64,000 nucleotides of DNA from Ruminococcaceae bacterium UBA1375 (GTDB lineage Bacteria > Bacillota > Clostridia > Oscillospirales > Ruminococcaceae), in assembly GCA_002305795.1 (NCBI GenBank), contig DBRF01000013.1:33027-97026 (forward strand). Direction: 5' to 3'. The notes beneath the pieces were generated by a model. The model searched no databases. It was not told where the DNA came from and was given only the letters and a program-made list of their open reading frames with translations. Below are positions 15,968-25,118 of the stretch, piece by piece; within the stretch, counting starts at the first letter, position 1; the number at the start of each line of letters is the position of its first letter. A program made the translations under genes and the position numbers.

Positions 15968-16660
15968 ATGGCACAGGAAAAGATCATGGTGGTGGATGAC
16001 GACCAGAATATCTGCGAGCTGCTCCGGCTCTATTTGGAGAAGGACGGCTACAACGTCACCATCTACAACGACGGCGAAGACGCCTTAAAGAATTTCGACA
16101 GCGCCGCCCCGGATTTGATGCTGCTGGATATTATGCTGCCCGGCCAGGACGGCTGGCAGATCTGCCGGGAAGTGCGAAAAAAATCCAACGTCCCCATTAT
16201 CATGCTTACTGCAAAAGGGGAAACCTTTGACAAAGTGCTGGGCCTGGAATTGGGAGCGGATGACTACGTCACCAAACCCTTTGACACCAAGGAGGTCATG
16301 GCCCGGATTAAGGCGGTATTGCGGCGGATGGATCACTCCTCCAAGGCCGAAGAGGTCAAGGAAGTACGCTATGACAAACTGGTGGTGAACATGACCCGCT
16401 ATGAGCTGAAGGTGGACGGCAAAGTGGTGGATACACCGCCCAAAGAATTGGAGCTGCTGTTCCATCTGGCCAGCCATCCCAACCGGGTATACACCAGGGA
16501 CCAACTGCTGGATGAGGTGTGGGGCTTTGAGTATTACGGGGACTCCCGCACCATCGACGTCCACGTCAAGCGCCTGCGTGAGAAGCTGGAAGGGGTCTCC
16601 GACCAGTGGAGCCTGAAAACCGTGTGGGGCGTAGGCTATAAGTTTGAAGTGAAAGAATAA
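15968..16660 (+). CDS. OmpR/PhoB-type response regulator
   Basis: 230 residues. Receiver domain (1-120) with acidic pocket 'VVDDDQ', phospho-acceptor Asp in 'DLMLLDIMLPG', Thr in 'MLTAKG' and Lys in 'YVTKPFD'; winged-helix DNA-binding domain (about 135-228) with 'SRTIDVHVKRLREKL'. GGAGGGGG precedes ATG 15968. First gene of an operon with a histidine kinase and an HtrA-type protease, so it probably regulates an envelope stress or cell-wall response (inference). Confidence 0.95.
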   Translation: MAQEKIMVVDDDQNICELLRLYLEKDGYNVTIYNDGEDALKNFDSAAPDLMLLDIMLPGQDGWQICREVRKKSNVPIIMLTAKGETFDKVLGLELGADDYVTKPFDTKEVMARIKAVLRRMDHSSKAEEVKEVRYDKLVVNMTRYELKVDGKVVDTPPKELELLFHLASHPNRVYTRDQLLDEVWGFEYYGDSRTIDVHVKRLREKLEGVSDQWSLKTVWGVGYKFEVKE

Positions 16661-16682
16661 CGGCTGCGTTTTGCAGCAGGAG

Positions 16683-16721
16683 GGGATCTCCGTCAGCCTG
16701 CTGGGCACGGAGGTCCCTTTT
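16683..16721 (+). terminator. Intercistronic hairpin between regulator and kinase genes
   Basis: GGGATCTCCGT/ACGGAGGTCCC stem followed by TTTT. It could reduce kinase expression relative to the regulator. Confidence 0.6.
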
Positions 16722-16749
16722 GATTTGGAGGATTTGGGGAAAAGAAGTC

Positions 16750-18225
16750 ATGCAGCGAAGTATCATCTTTAAATACTTTACCATTTATCTGGCGCTGGTG
16801 CTGCTGAGCATCGCCGTGCTGGGGGCAGGGATTATGGCCTTTGCCACCATGTATTTTAAGGACGAAAACTATCAGCAGCTGGAGGTCTGCGCCCAGAAAG
16901 GCAGCTGGCAGATCACTCAGTTACTGGATGAAAACACTGTGCTGGACCAAGATTTGGTGACGGATTACCTGTCGGTGATGTCTTCCAGCGTCAGCGGGGA
17001 GCTGTTGCTCAGCGATTTGGACGGCACCCTGCTGCTCAGCTCCCAGCCGGACTCCCCTCTGGTGGGCAAGCAGGTGGACAGCCGCATCCTGGACCAGCTC
17101 CGCTTGGACGGAAGCTACCGGGAAATGGGGTATCTGGGGGGCTTGTTTCCGGCCCACTACAACACCGTGGCCCTGCCCATCTACGACCAGTCCCAGCAGC
17201 CCATCGGGTATTTCTTTGCCTGTGCGCCGGCGGGGGAACCGCTGAACTCCTTTTTGCTGGACTTTTTACAGGTGTTCTCGGTGGCGTCGGTGATTGTGCT
17301 GGCCGTGGTGTCGGTGATTATTTACTTCGTCTCCCGGCAGCTGGTAAAGCCGCTGCGGCAGATGAGCGAAGCAGCGGCGAAAATGAGCAGCGGGGACTTT
17401 TCCCAGCAGCTGATGGTGGATTCCGACGACGAGCTGGGGCAGCTGGCTTTGGCCATGAACCATATGGCCCAGTCCCTCTCCTCCCTGGAGACCATGCGCC
17501 GCAGCTTTATCTCTAATGTCTCTCACGAACTGAAAACCCCCATGACCACCATTTCCGGCTTTGTGGACGGCATTTTGGACGGCACCATCCCTCCCGACCA
17601 GCAGAAGAAATACCTGCGGATTGTGTCGGAAGAGGTGAACCGCCTCAGCCGCCTGGTGGTGAGCATGCTCAACCTGTCCCGGATCGAAGCCGGGGAGATG
17701 AAGCTCACCCGCCAGAAGGTGGACGTGGTGGACTCCACCATTCAGACCCTGTTCCAGCTGGAATTCCAGATTGAAAAGCGGGAGCTTCAGGTGGAAGGGC
17801 TGGAGCATGAGCCGCTGTATGTAGACGCCGACCCAGACCTGCTCCATCAGGTCATCTATAACCTTACCGAAAATGCCTGTAAGTTTGCCGACCAAGGTGG
17901 AACCCTTTCCTTCTCCTTTGAAAAGGAAGGCAACCGAGCCATGGTGGGGGTGCGCAACACCGGGGAAGGGCTGTCCAAACAGGAGATTTCCCGGGTGTTT
18001 GACCGGTTCTATAAGACCGACCGTTCCCGTGGCCTGGACAAAACCGGCGTAGGGCTGGGGCTTTACATTGTCCGCTCCATTCTCACCCTCCACGGCGGGG
18101 ACATTATCGTCCGCTCGGTGAAGGGGGAGTACACCGAATTTGTTTTCACCCTGCCCTTGTACAATCCCATGCGGAAGTTCAAAAAGAAACCCGATGGGAA
18201 GGAGGACCCCAATGGAAAATCATGA
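16750..18225 (+). CDS. Membrane sensor histidine kinase
   Basis: About 491 residues: membrane helix 1 (about 9-32), extracytoplasmic sensor region (33-165), helix 2 (about 175-198), HAMP (about 200-250), HisKA with phospho-His in 'SHELKTPMTT', and an ATPase domain with N box 'NLTENACKFA', F box 'FDRFYKTD' and G2 'GVGLGLYIV'. The G1 box reads 'VRNTGEGL', with Asn where the ATP-adenine-binding Asp is usual. Partner of the regulator encoded upstream. An upstream TTG reading would add ten residues; the ATG at 16750 is preferred. The stop lies inside the start region of the protease gene (14-base overlap). Confidence 0.92.
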   Translation: MQRSIIFKYFTIYLALVLLSIAVLGAGIMAFATMYFKDENYQQLEVCAQKGSWQITQLLDENTVLDQDLVTDYLSVMSSSVSGELLLSDLDGTLLLSSQPDSPLVGKQVDSRILDQLRLDGSYREMGYLGGLFPAHYNTVALPIYDQSQQPIGYFFACAPAGEPLNSFLLDFLQVFSVASVIVLAVVSVIIYFVSRQLVKPLRQMSEAAAKMSSGDFSQQLMVDSDDELGQLALAMNHMAQSLSSLETMRRSFISNVSHELKTPMTTISGFVDGILDGTIPPDQQKKYLRIVSEEVNRLSRLVVSMLNLSRIEAGEMKLTRQKVDVVDSTIQTLFQLEFQIEKRELQVEGLEHEPLYVDADPDLLHQVIYNLTENACKFADQGGTLSFSFEKEGNRAMVGVRNTGEGLSKQEISRVFDRFYKTDRSRGLDKTGVGLGLYIVRSILTLHGGDIIVRSVKGEYTEFVFTLPLYNPMRKFKKKPDGKEDPNGKS

Positions 18226-19528
18226 TTTGCATTCAAAGCCCACGCAGCAGCCCGCTTCCGGCGGCTTTCAGGTGGTATCCGGCCAGCCTGCCGGGGAGTT
18301 TCAAAAGGTAAGCCACATCTCCGGGAAGGAGGACACCGGGGTGCCGGTGATGGCGGATCTTTCCCTGAACGCCAAACACCGCACCGGGGTCAGGACTTTT
18401 TGGATGGTGCTTCTGGTGCTGGCCGGGGTGGTGCTGCTTCTGGCTGCTGCCCTGGGGGTGCTGGAATGGCGGGAACACAATTCCCAAAGCAGCGGCGCCT
18501 CAGTACAGCTCACCTTGGAGCAGCCCCCTGTCTCGGAAACGGAAAGCACCTCTTTGGACGGCGGCCTTTCCACCGAAGAGATTGCCGCAGCGGCAGAGGA
18601 CAGCGTGGTGGGAGTCATTACTGCTTCCCTAAATAGCAGCGGCGACGGGTATATCACCAACAGCCAAGGCAGCGGGGTGATTCTCACCTCCGACAGTTAT
18701 ATTGTCACCAACGCCCACGTCATCGGCACGGCGGACGACGCCAACCAGACCTATCTGCCCGCCGAGCGGATTGTGGTGTATTTCCACAACGGGGAGTCGG
18801 TGGACGCTTCCCTCATCGCCTTCGACACCAACACCGACCTGGCGGTGATTAAGGTGGAGGTGCAGCAGGAGCTGACCCCCGCCCAGCTGGGGGACCCGGA
18901 CGCACTGGTGCTGGGGGAACGGGTGGTGGCCATCGGCAATCCCGGAGGCATCTCCCTGTCCGGCACCATTACCCAGGGCATCGTTTCCGGCCTGGACCGG
19001 ACGGTGACGGTGGGGAAGGTGGGGGGCGACCAGATTCCCTGCATCCAGACCGACGCCGCCATCAACACCGGCAATTCCGGGGGCGCTTTGCTGAATAAAT
19101 ACGGCCAAGTGGTGGGCATCGTGGCCATTAAGATGGGGGACAGCTACGAAAACATCGGCTTTGCCATCCCTATGGATCTGGTGAAATCGGTGGCGGAAGA
19201 GCTGATTTCTCACGGCAACGTGTTGCTGGGCCGGGTGCGCATCGGCATTACCTACACCACCATTACCCAGGAAATGAGTTCCCTCTACGGCGTCCCCGCG
19301 GGACTGCGGATTGTGGAGGTGGATTCGGAAAGCGACTGCGCCGGTAAGCTCCAGCCGGGAGACATTGTCACCGCCATGGACGGCAGTTCGGTCACCGACA
19401 GCGATAATATCGACCCCATCCTCCAAACCAAGGTTCCCGGAGATCCACTGGTGCTCACCGTCTACCGGGCGGATGAGAACGGGGAAGGGTATAAAACCAT
19501 CTCCATTGCGTTGATGGGGGAAGGATAA
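18212..19528 (+). CDS. HtrA/DegP-type membrane-anchored serine protease
   Basis: 438 residues. Cytoplasmic N-terminus (1-60), one membrane helix (about 62-84), Ser-rich linker, trypsin-like domain with the triad His in 'VTNAHVIG', Asp in 'NTDLAVIKV' and Ser in 'NTGNSGGALL', then a C-terminal PDZ domain (about 345-435, 'LQPGDIVTAMDG'). It degrades or refolds misfolded exported proteins at the outer face of the membrane. ATG 18212 with AAGGAGG upstream; translation is coupled to the kinase gene. The regulator-kinase-HtrA arrangement resembles WalRK- and CssRS-linked units. Confidence 0.94.
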   Translation: MENHDLHSKPTQQPASGGFQVVSGQPAGEFQKVSHISGKEDTGVPVMADLSLNAKHRTGVRTFWMVLLVLAGVVLLLAAALGVLEWREHNSQSSGASVQLTLEQPPVSETESTSLDGGLSTEEIAAAAEDSVVGVITASLNSSGDGYITNSQGSGVILTSDSYIVTNAHVIGTADDANQTYLPAERIVVYFHNGESVDASLIAFDTNTDLAVIKVEVQQELTPAQLGDPDALVLGERVVAIGNPGGISLSGTITQGIVSGLDRTVTVGKVGGDQIPCIQTDAAINTGNSGGALLNKYGQVVGIVAIKMGDSYENIGFAIPMDLVKSVAEELISHGNVLLGRVRIGITYTTITQEMSSLYGVPAGLRIVEVDSESDCAGKLQPGDIVTAMDGSSVTDSDNIDPILQTKVPGDPLVLTVYRADENGEGYKTISIALMGEG

Positions 19529-19545
19529 AACAGAACATAAAAATC

Positions 19546-19585
19546 ACGGGTGCGCCTCGCCAAGGGACGCACCCGTTTTCTCTTT
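19546..19585 (+). terminator. Bidirectional terminator
   Basis: ACGGGTGCG/CGCACCCGT stem followed by TTTTCTCTTTT on plus and by GATTTTTATG on minus, serving the operons that converge here. Confidence 0.8.
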
Positions 19586-19589
19586 TCGA

Positions 19590-20414
19590 TTACAGCTTTA
19601 ACGCCTTTTTCGGGCATTCCTCCACGCACTTCAAACAGAGGATGCACTCCGTGGCGTGTTTCTTATTTCGGGCGTTGCTGGGCACCTCCACGTTCATGGG
19701 GCAGACCCGGCTGCATTTGCCGCAGGAAACACATTTTTCCTCCTCCACCTTGATTCGGAACAAGGAGAAATAGCTCATGGGCTTGAGGAATACCGTAATG
19801 GGGCAGATGTATTTGCAGAAGGCCCGGTTGTCCTTGCAGAGGAAGGCCAGCAAAATGCCTACGAAATAGTATAACCCGTTCCCGATGAGAAAGCTGTACC
19901 ACATCACTTCTTCCTTATTTGGGATTCCCAGCAGAAAGAGAGCGGATACAAACAGCAGGGATGCGGCAAAGACAAGGTATCGGACCCATCCCCACTTCTT
20001 CCGGGGAGACTGCGGGATTTTGTAGGGCAGCAGATCCAGCACCATAGCGGTCCAGCAGGCGTACCCGCACCATCCCCGGCCGAAGAGCAGCGGCCCGAAG
20101 ATTTTGGCCACTACATAGTGGATCACCGCCGCCTGGAAGGTGCCTAGAAACAGGTAGTACCAAAACCCTTCGATCTGCATGTTTTCCCGACAGAGTACCC
20201 CCAGATAGACCAGCATGTACAGCCCTACGGCAATCTGCACCGCATTCCGGGCGTACTTCCACTTCTTCAGGTATAGGGCCAGCCCCACTGCGATAGCGGT
20301 GCCGATGTAGGTAAAATTCAGGAGATAAAAGAGGTTGTCCAGGCTCAGCCAGAGGATGACTGCAACGGCTTCAAAGACCAGCCAAAGCAACAGGGGAGAT
20401 AAATACTTTTTCAT
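19590..20414 (-). CDS. NapH-like membrane ferredoxin protein
   Basis: 274 residues: about six membrane helices, with the 'GWCGYACW' and 'CKYICPITVFLKP' Cys motifs of the NapH/RdxA/CcoG superfamily in the membrane part, and a C-terminal pair of [4Fe-4S] motifs 'CVSCGKCSRVCPMNV' and 'CILCLKCVEECPKKA'. It is likely a membrane electron-transfer protein; its donors and acceptors are unknown. ATG 20414 has GGAGG upstream and overlaps the stop of the AlkD-like gene (ATGA), showing translational coupling. The partner proteins NapG or NosR are not in the window. Confidence 0.88.
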   Translation of the reverse strand: MKKYLSPLLLWLVFEAVAVILWLSLDNLFYLLNFTYIGTAIAVGLALYLKKWKYARNAVQIAVGLYMLVYLGVLCRENMQIEGFWYYLFLGTFQAAVIHYVVAKIFGPLLFGRGWCGYACWTAMVLDLLPYKIPQSPRKKWGWVRYLVFAASLLFVSALFLLGIPNKEEVMWYSFLIGNGLYYFVGILLAFLCKDNRAFCKYICPITVFLKPMSYFSLFRIKVEEEKCVSCGKCSRVCPMNVEVPSNARNKKHATECILCLKCVEECPKKALKL

Positions 20415-21106
20415 CCCGGCTTCCTCCGCAAGGAGCGCAGCAGCTCCTTCTGCTCCCCGGTAATTCGCCGGCTCTCCACCGCCTTTTGGATGCTCTTGTT
20501 GTGTACCCAGACTTCCAAACGGTGTTCCGTCAGCCAGGGCAGGGTGGCGTCCCACTGTTTGGCCAGGGCGGTGGCGAACAGCCAGGCCTGCATCATCCGC
20601 ACATAGTATTCCTCCCGCTGGACGCTTCCCGCCCGCTCCAACACCTGTGGGGTGAAGTCTTCCTGCAGAAAGTGGCGCATCAGCATTCCAAGCCCGAACC
20701 GCACGGTGTAGGGGTGGGGGTCAGCCAGCCAAAGGGGAATCTGCTCCCAAAGCTGGGAATGGTGTTTGGCAAAGACCCTGGGGGAGAGCAAATCGCAGGT
20801 GGCCCAGTTGTCCACCTGGGGCAGGAAGGCTTTCAAACGCCGGAGCACTTCCCCGTAATCCCTGCACCCTTCCAACAGCAGGCCGTGGAGGTTGTTTTCC
20901 TCGTAGTAGTAGTAGTGAGGCAGAGCATCCAAAAATTCTTCCGCCTCCGGGGTTTTGGCAAAGGAAGCGGCAAACTTCCGCAGCACCGGCAATCGGATAC
21001 CCAGCACTCGGTTAGGGTCGTAATCCGGCATCAGTTTGCAGTGAAAGGTCCGGTAGTCCGGGTCGGCCAAAGTCCGCAGCTGCTGTCGCAGTATTTCCAA
21101 GTCCAT
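20411..21106 (-). CDS. AlkD-like DNA alkylation repair protein
   Basis: 231 residues of tandem HEAT-like helices, matching the DNA alkylation repair (AlkD) family: 'YYYYEENNLHGLLLE', 'VDNWATCDLL' (with the Trp and Asp that contact the lesion in AlkD), 'FGLGMLMRHFL' and the C-terminal 'NKSIQKAVESRRIT'. AlkD removes N3- and N7-alkyl purines without base flipping; members in Clostridia are largely uncharacterised. It is cotranscribed with the downstream ferredoxin-type gene through an ATGA overlap and lies 17 bases after the GltB-like gene. Confidence 0.85.
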   Translation of the reverse strand: MDLEILRQQLRTLADPDYRTFHCKLMPDYDPNRVLGIRLPVLRKFAASFAKTPEAEEFLDALPHYYYYEENNLHGLLLEGCRDYGEVLRRLKAFLPQVDNWATCDLLSPRVFAKHHSQLWEQIPLWLADPHPYTVRFGLGMLMRHFLQEDFTPQVLERAGSVQREEYYVRMMQAWLFATALAKQWDATLPWLTEHRLEVWVHNKSIQKAVESRRITGEQKELLRSLRRKPG

Positions 21107-21123
21107 AAAGTTCCTTTCTCTGG

Positions 21124-22506
21124 TTATGCGTGGGGGATGTTGGTAAATTTGCTGATTTCCCGGCTGGTGGTGATTAGGTCACGGACGCTCAGCTGGTGGA
21201 TGTCACTGTGCCCAGTAATTCGGGCAAACATTTTCAGTTCTTCGTTGCAAACCTTCAAATAGTTGGCCACCCGCTGTGCGGCGGCGTTCACATCCAGCCG
21301 CTGGCGCAGCTGGGGGTTCTGGGTGGCAATGCCCATGGGACAGTTGCCGGACCCGCAGATGCGGTACTGTTGGCACCCTAGGGCCAGCAGCGCCCCGGTG
21401 GCCACGGCGATGGCGTCGGCGCCCATGGCAATGGCTTTGGCAAAGTCCGCCGACACCCGCAGTCCCCCGGTAATCACCAGGTCGATGTCTGCACCCAGCT
21501 GGTCCAGGCATTCTCTGGCCCGGTAGAGGGCGTAGATGGTGGGCACTCCGGCCCCGTCCCGGAGCATCTGGGGAGCAGACCCGGTACCGCCGCCCCGGCC
21601 GTCCAGGGTGACGAAGTCCGGCTTGGCAAAGACGCACCACTCCAAATCCTCTTCGATGTGCCCCGCCGCAATTTTAATGCCGATGGGCCGCCCGTGGGAG
21701 GCATACCGAAGCTGTTCCACCAGATCTCGCAGCTCTTCCTTGGTGTTGATGTCCTCGAACCGGGAAGGGGCGTGAATGTCCTGTCCCACTGCACGGCCCC
21801 GAATCCGGGCGATTTCCGGGGTGACCTTTTCTCCCGGCAGATGTCCGCCCATGCCGGGTTTGGCGCTTTGGCCGATTTTGATTTCAATGGCCCCTGCGGC
21901 TTGTAACAGCTCCGGGGTCACGCTGTACCGATTGGCCACATATTCAAAGATGTACCGGTCCGCCGCCGCCATTTCTTCCGGCAGCACCCCGCCTTCCCCG
22001 GAGCAGGCGGCAGTCCCCGCCATGGACGCCCCTTTGGCTAAGGCGATCTTCGCCTCCCGGGACAAAGCCCCGAAGGACATGTGGGAGATGTACACCGGGC
22101 TTTCCAGCACCAGGGGCTGCTTGGCGTGTTTGCCGATGACCGTTTGGGTGGACACCGGCGCATGGTCCAGCAGCGGTTGGGAGGAGAGCTGGGCTCCCAG
22201 AAGCAGAATGTCCTCCCAGGCGGGAAGGGGAACCTGGGTGCCCATGGCGGCGGACAGGGGTTTCCCGGTCCGGGCCATTTGGTGGATTTCTTTCATGTAC
22301 CGGATGGATTCGTCCTCCCGGGCAAATTCCGCCAAACTGTCCTGAGCCGGAGCGGCGGCGTTTGCCGCGGCTTTGGTTTCTTCCTGCTTGCGGAACACGC
22401 CGGCAGGCTGGTGGCAGACGGGACATTCCTTCAGATCGGCAAAGGACTTGCCCTCTTTTTCTTCGTCAAACACATAGCCGCATACGCCGCATCGGTAAAT
22501 AGCCAT
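21124..22506 (-). CDS. Rubredoxin-fused glutamate synthase-like FMN oxidoreductase
   Basis: 460 residues. Residues 1-38 are a rubredoxin-like iron site (C6, C9, C28, C31 in 'CGVCGY' and 'CPVCHQ'). A linker leads to a GltB2-type FMN barrel (about 100-440) with 'ISHMSFGALSREAK', 'DGRGGGTGSAPQM', 'VITGGLRVSADFAKA' and the Fe-S-associated 'CGSGNCPMGIATQ'. It resembles the stand-alone GltB-like domain proteins of anaerobes, which lack the glutaminase half; the true substrate is not known. Divergent from iorAB across a 295-base spacer. ATG 22506 with AGGAGG upstream. Confidence 0.87.
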   Translation of the reverse strand: MAIYRCGVCGYVFDEEKEGKSFADLKECPVCHQPAGVFRKQEETKAAANAAAPAQDSLAEFAREDESIRYMKEIHQMARTGKPLSAAMGTQVPLPAWEDILLLGAQLSSQPLLDHAPVSTQTVIGKHAKQPLVLESPVYISHMSFGALSREAKIALAKGASMAGTAACSGEGGVLPEEMAAADRYIFEYVANRYSVTPELLQAAGAIEIKIGQSAKPGMGGHLPGEKVTPEIARIRGRAVGQDIHAPSRFEDINTKEELRDLVEQLRYASHGRPIGIKIAAGHIEEDLEWCVFAKPDFVTLDGRGGGTGSAPQMLRDGAGVPTIYALYRARECLDQLGADIDLVITGGLRVSADFAKAIAMGADAIAVATGALLALGCQQYRICGSGNCPMGIATQNPQLRQRLDVNAAAQRVANYLKVCNEELKMFARITGHSDIHQLSVRDLITTSREISKFTNIPHA

Positions 22507-22683
22507 ACTGCAATCCTCCTTGTTCCGGAATGAATCCGAGATTTTTCTTTAGTATACCAGAAAAGATTGGCTTTTACCAGCAAAATTTATTTATTTTACC
22601 AAAAATTCCGCTTTTTCTTTCCAAAATCCGTTGGTTTTTCCCAGAAAACAGGTTGCTGTACCCCCTCCCCGGGGCGGCAGCCC

Positions 22684-22712
22684 TTGAAATTTCCGCCATT
22701 TTCGTGTATGAT
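22684..22712 (+). promoter_or_regulatory. Promoter of iorAB
   Basis: TTGAAA, 17 bases, TATGAT (22707-22712). The AT-rich remainder of the spacer 22507-22683 holds nothing that I recognise. Confidence 0.65.
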
Positions 22713-22801
22713 AGAAATAATCGTAAAAATGCGGCATTTTTTGGGCAGAGTCCCAAACCGCCGAACTTTTGCAAATCATAGATAAAGAGAGAGAAAAACG
22801 C

Positions 22802-24535
22802 ATGGAAAAACAACTTCTCATCGGCAACGAGGCCATTGCCCGGGGCCTGTACGAAGCCGGCTGCCGGGTAGTGTCCAGCTACCCCGGCACCCCCAGCACC
22901 GAAGTCACCGAGACGGCCGCCGCCTACCCGGAGATTTACTGTGAATGGTCCCCCAACGAAAAGGTTGGGGTAGAGACTGCCCTGGGCGCCGCCATCGCCG
23001 GGGCACGGGCCTTCTCCGGCATGAAGCACGTTGGCTTAAACGTGGCCGCCGACCCCCTGTTCACCTCCTCCTACACCGGTATCAACGCCGGCATGGTGAT
23101 TCTGGTGGCGGACGATCCGGGAATGCACTCCTCCCAGAACGAGCAGGACTCCCGCCACTACGCCAAGGCGGCGAAACTGATGATGCTGGAGCCTTCCGAT
23201 TCCCAGGAATGTAAGGACTACGCCAAGCTGGCCTTCACCCTGTCCGAACAGTTCGACACCCCGGTGATGCTGCGGCTCACCACCCGTGTGGCCCACTCCC
23301 GGAGCCTGGTGGAGCTGGGTGACCGGGAAGAGGTGGCCCTGCACCCCTATGTGAAGGACACCGACAAATACGTCATGATGCCCGGTCGGGCCAAAAAGCG
23401 CCATGTCATTGTGGAAAACCGGGTGGAAGCCCAGAAGCACTGGGCGGAAACTGCTTCCATCAACACCGTGGAGGACAACGGCTCCAAGATCGGCGTCATC
23501 TGCGCCGGCATCAGCTACCAGTACGCCCAGGAAGCCCTGGGGGATAAGGTAAACTACTTAAAGCTTGGCTGTGTCTATCCTCTGCCGGAAAAGCTGATCC
23601 AGGGCTTCTCCCATCACTGTGAAAAGGTGTATGTGTTAGAGCAGTTGGACCCCTTCCTGGAAGAATACTGCAAGACCATCGGGGTGGATGTGATCGGCAA
23701 GGAAGTGTTCACCCTCCAAGGCGAATATTCCCAGCGGCTGATCCGCAAGGTGGTTTTGGGAGAAGAATACCCCACCACCAGCCTGGATATGGCCATCCCG
23801 CCCCGTCCTCCGGTGCTCTGCGCCGGCTGCCCTCACCGGGGATTGTTCTACGCCCTGAAGCGGCTGAAGGTCACCGTCTGCGGGGACATCGGCTGTTACA
23901 CTCTGGGCGCTTCCGCTCCCTTGGGCATGATCGACACCTGCATCTGCATGGGTGCTTCCGTTTCCTCCCTCCATGGACGGAACAAGGCCAACCCGGAAAA
24001 TGAAACCAAGAGCGTGGCCGTCATCGGCGACTCTACCTTCATCCACTCCGGCATTACCAGCCTGATTGACATCGCCTATAACCACAGCAACTCCACCGTC
24101 ATCGTGCTGGATAACAGCATCACCGGCATGACCGGCCACCAGGAGAACCCCACCACCGGCAAAAACATCTACGGCGACCCGGCCACGGCGGTGAACCTGG
24201 AAGCTCTGGCCCACGCCATCGGCATCCACCGGGTGCGGGTGGTGGATCCCTATCAGCTCAAAGAGTGCGAAGACGTGATCCGGGAAGAGCTGGCCGCGGA
24301 AGAACCCAGCCTGGTGATCTCCCGCCGTCCCTGCGCCCTGCTTAAGTACGTCAAGCACAACCCGCCCATGAAGGTGGATACCGATAAGTGTGTGGGCTGC
24401 AAGATGTGCCAGAAAATCGGCTGCCCGGCCCTGAGCATCCGGGATAAAAAATCCTGCATTGATTTCACCCAGTGCGTGGGCTGCGGCGTCTGCACCCAGC
24501 TCTGCAAATTCGGCGCGATTGTGGAGGGCAAGTAA
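22802..24535 (+). CDS. iorA: Indolepyruvate ferredoxin oxidoreductase, alpha subunit
   Basis: 577 residues. The N-terminal pyrimidine domain ('GNEAIARGLYEAGC', 'SYPGTPSTE') is followed by the TPP-binding domain ('GDIGCYTLGA', 'GDSTFIHSG', 'DNSITGMTGHQENP'), and the C-terminus carries two [4Fe-4S] motifs ('CVGCKMCQKIGCP', 'CVGCGVCTQLCKFG'). The enzyme decarboxylates aryl 2-oxoacids from aromatic amino acids to aryl-acetyl-CoA, reducing ferredoxin. ATG 22802 is chosen; an earlier start at 22769 would add an unsupported extension. iorB begins directly after the stop. Confidence 0.95.
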   Translation: MEKQLLIGNEAIARGLYEAGCRVVSSYPGTPSTEVTETAAAYPEIYCEWSPNEKVGVETALGAAIAGARAFSGMKHVGLNVAADPLFTSSYTGINAGMVILVADDPGMHSSQNEQDSRHYAKAAKLMMLEPSDSQECKDYAKLAFTLSEQFDTPVMLRLTTRVAHSRSLVELGDREEVALHPYVKDTDKYVMMPGRAKKRHVIVENRVEAQKHWAETASINTVEDNGSKIGVICAGISYQYAQEALGDKVNYLKLGCVYPLPEKLIQGFSHHCEKVYVLEQLDPFLEEYCKTIGVDVIGKEVFTLQGEYSQRLIRKVVLGEEYPTTSLDMAIPPRPPVLCAGCPHRGLFYALKRLKVTVCGDIGCYTLGASAPLGMIDTCICMGASVSSLHGRNKANPENETKSVAVIGDSTFIHSGITSLIDIAYNHSNSTVIVLDNSITGMTGHQENPTTGKNIYGDPATAVNLEALAHAIGIHRVRVVDPYQLKECEDVIREELAAEEPSLVISRRPCALLKYVKHNPPMKVDTDKCVGCKMCQKIGCPALSIRDKKSCIDFTQCVGCGVCTQLCKFGAIVEGK

Positions 24536-25117
24536 ATGGAAACCAAAAGCATTATGATTGTGGGCGTAGGCGGACAGGGCACCCTGTTGGCCAGCCGTCT
24601 GCTCGGCAACGCCCTGTTGAGCAAAAATTACGATGTAAAGGTCAGCGAAGTCCATGGTATGAGCCAGCGGGGCGGCAGCGTGGTGACCTATGTAAAGTAC
24701 GGCAGCAAGGTGGCCAGTCCCATTGTGGCCCTGGGAGAAGCGGATCTGATTCTCTCCTTTGAACAGCTGGAAGCGGCCCGTTGGCTGCCCTACCTGAAAA
24801 AGGGTGGCACCATCATCACCAACACCCAGAAGATGGACCCCATGCCGGTGGTCATGGGTGCAGCGGAGTATCCCCACGACATCCTGGACGCCATCCGCGC
24901 CAAGGGGGTCAACCTGGTTGCGGTGGATGCCTTGTCCATGGCGGTACAGGCCGGCAGCGCCAAGGCGGTGAACGTGGCCCTCATCGGGGTCATGGCCCGG
25001 AACATGGACTTGGAAAAGCAGGTCTGGAAGGACACCATTGCCGCCACCGTCCCCGCCAAATTCCTGGAAATGAACGAAAAGGCCTTTGAGCTGGGCTATG
25101 CGTCCCAAGGAGAATAA
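24536..25117 (+). CDS. iorB: Indolepyruvate ferredoxin oxidoreductase, beta subunit
   Basis: 193 residues, the gamma-type domain of 2-oxoacid:ferredoxin oxidoreductases with 'IVGVGGQGTLLASRLL' and 'SEVHGMSQRGGSVVTYVK'. It forms the heterodimeric enzyme with IorA. The ATG at 24536 immediately follows the iorA stop, and the SD (GGAGGGCAAG) lies in the iorA end. It overlaps the RBS of the next gene by a few bases. Confidence 0.95.
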   Translation: METKSIMIVGVGGQGTLLASRLLGNALLSKNYDVKVSEVHGMSQRGGSVVTYVKYGSKVASPIVALGEADLILSFEQLEAARWLPYLKKGGTIITNTQKMDPMPVVMGAAEYPHDILDAIRAKGVNLVAVDALSMAVQAGSAKAVNVALIGVMARNMDLEKQVWKDTIAATVPAKFLEMNEKAFELGYASQGE

Positions 25118-25118
25118 G

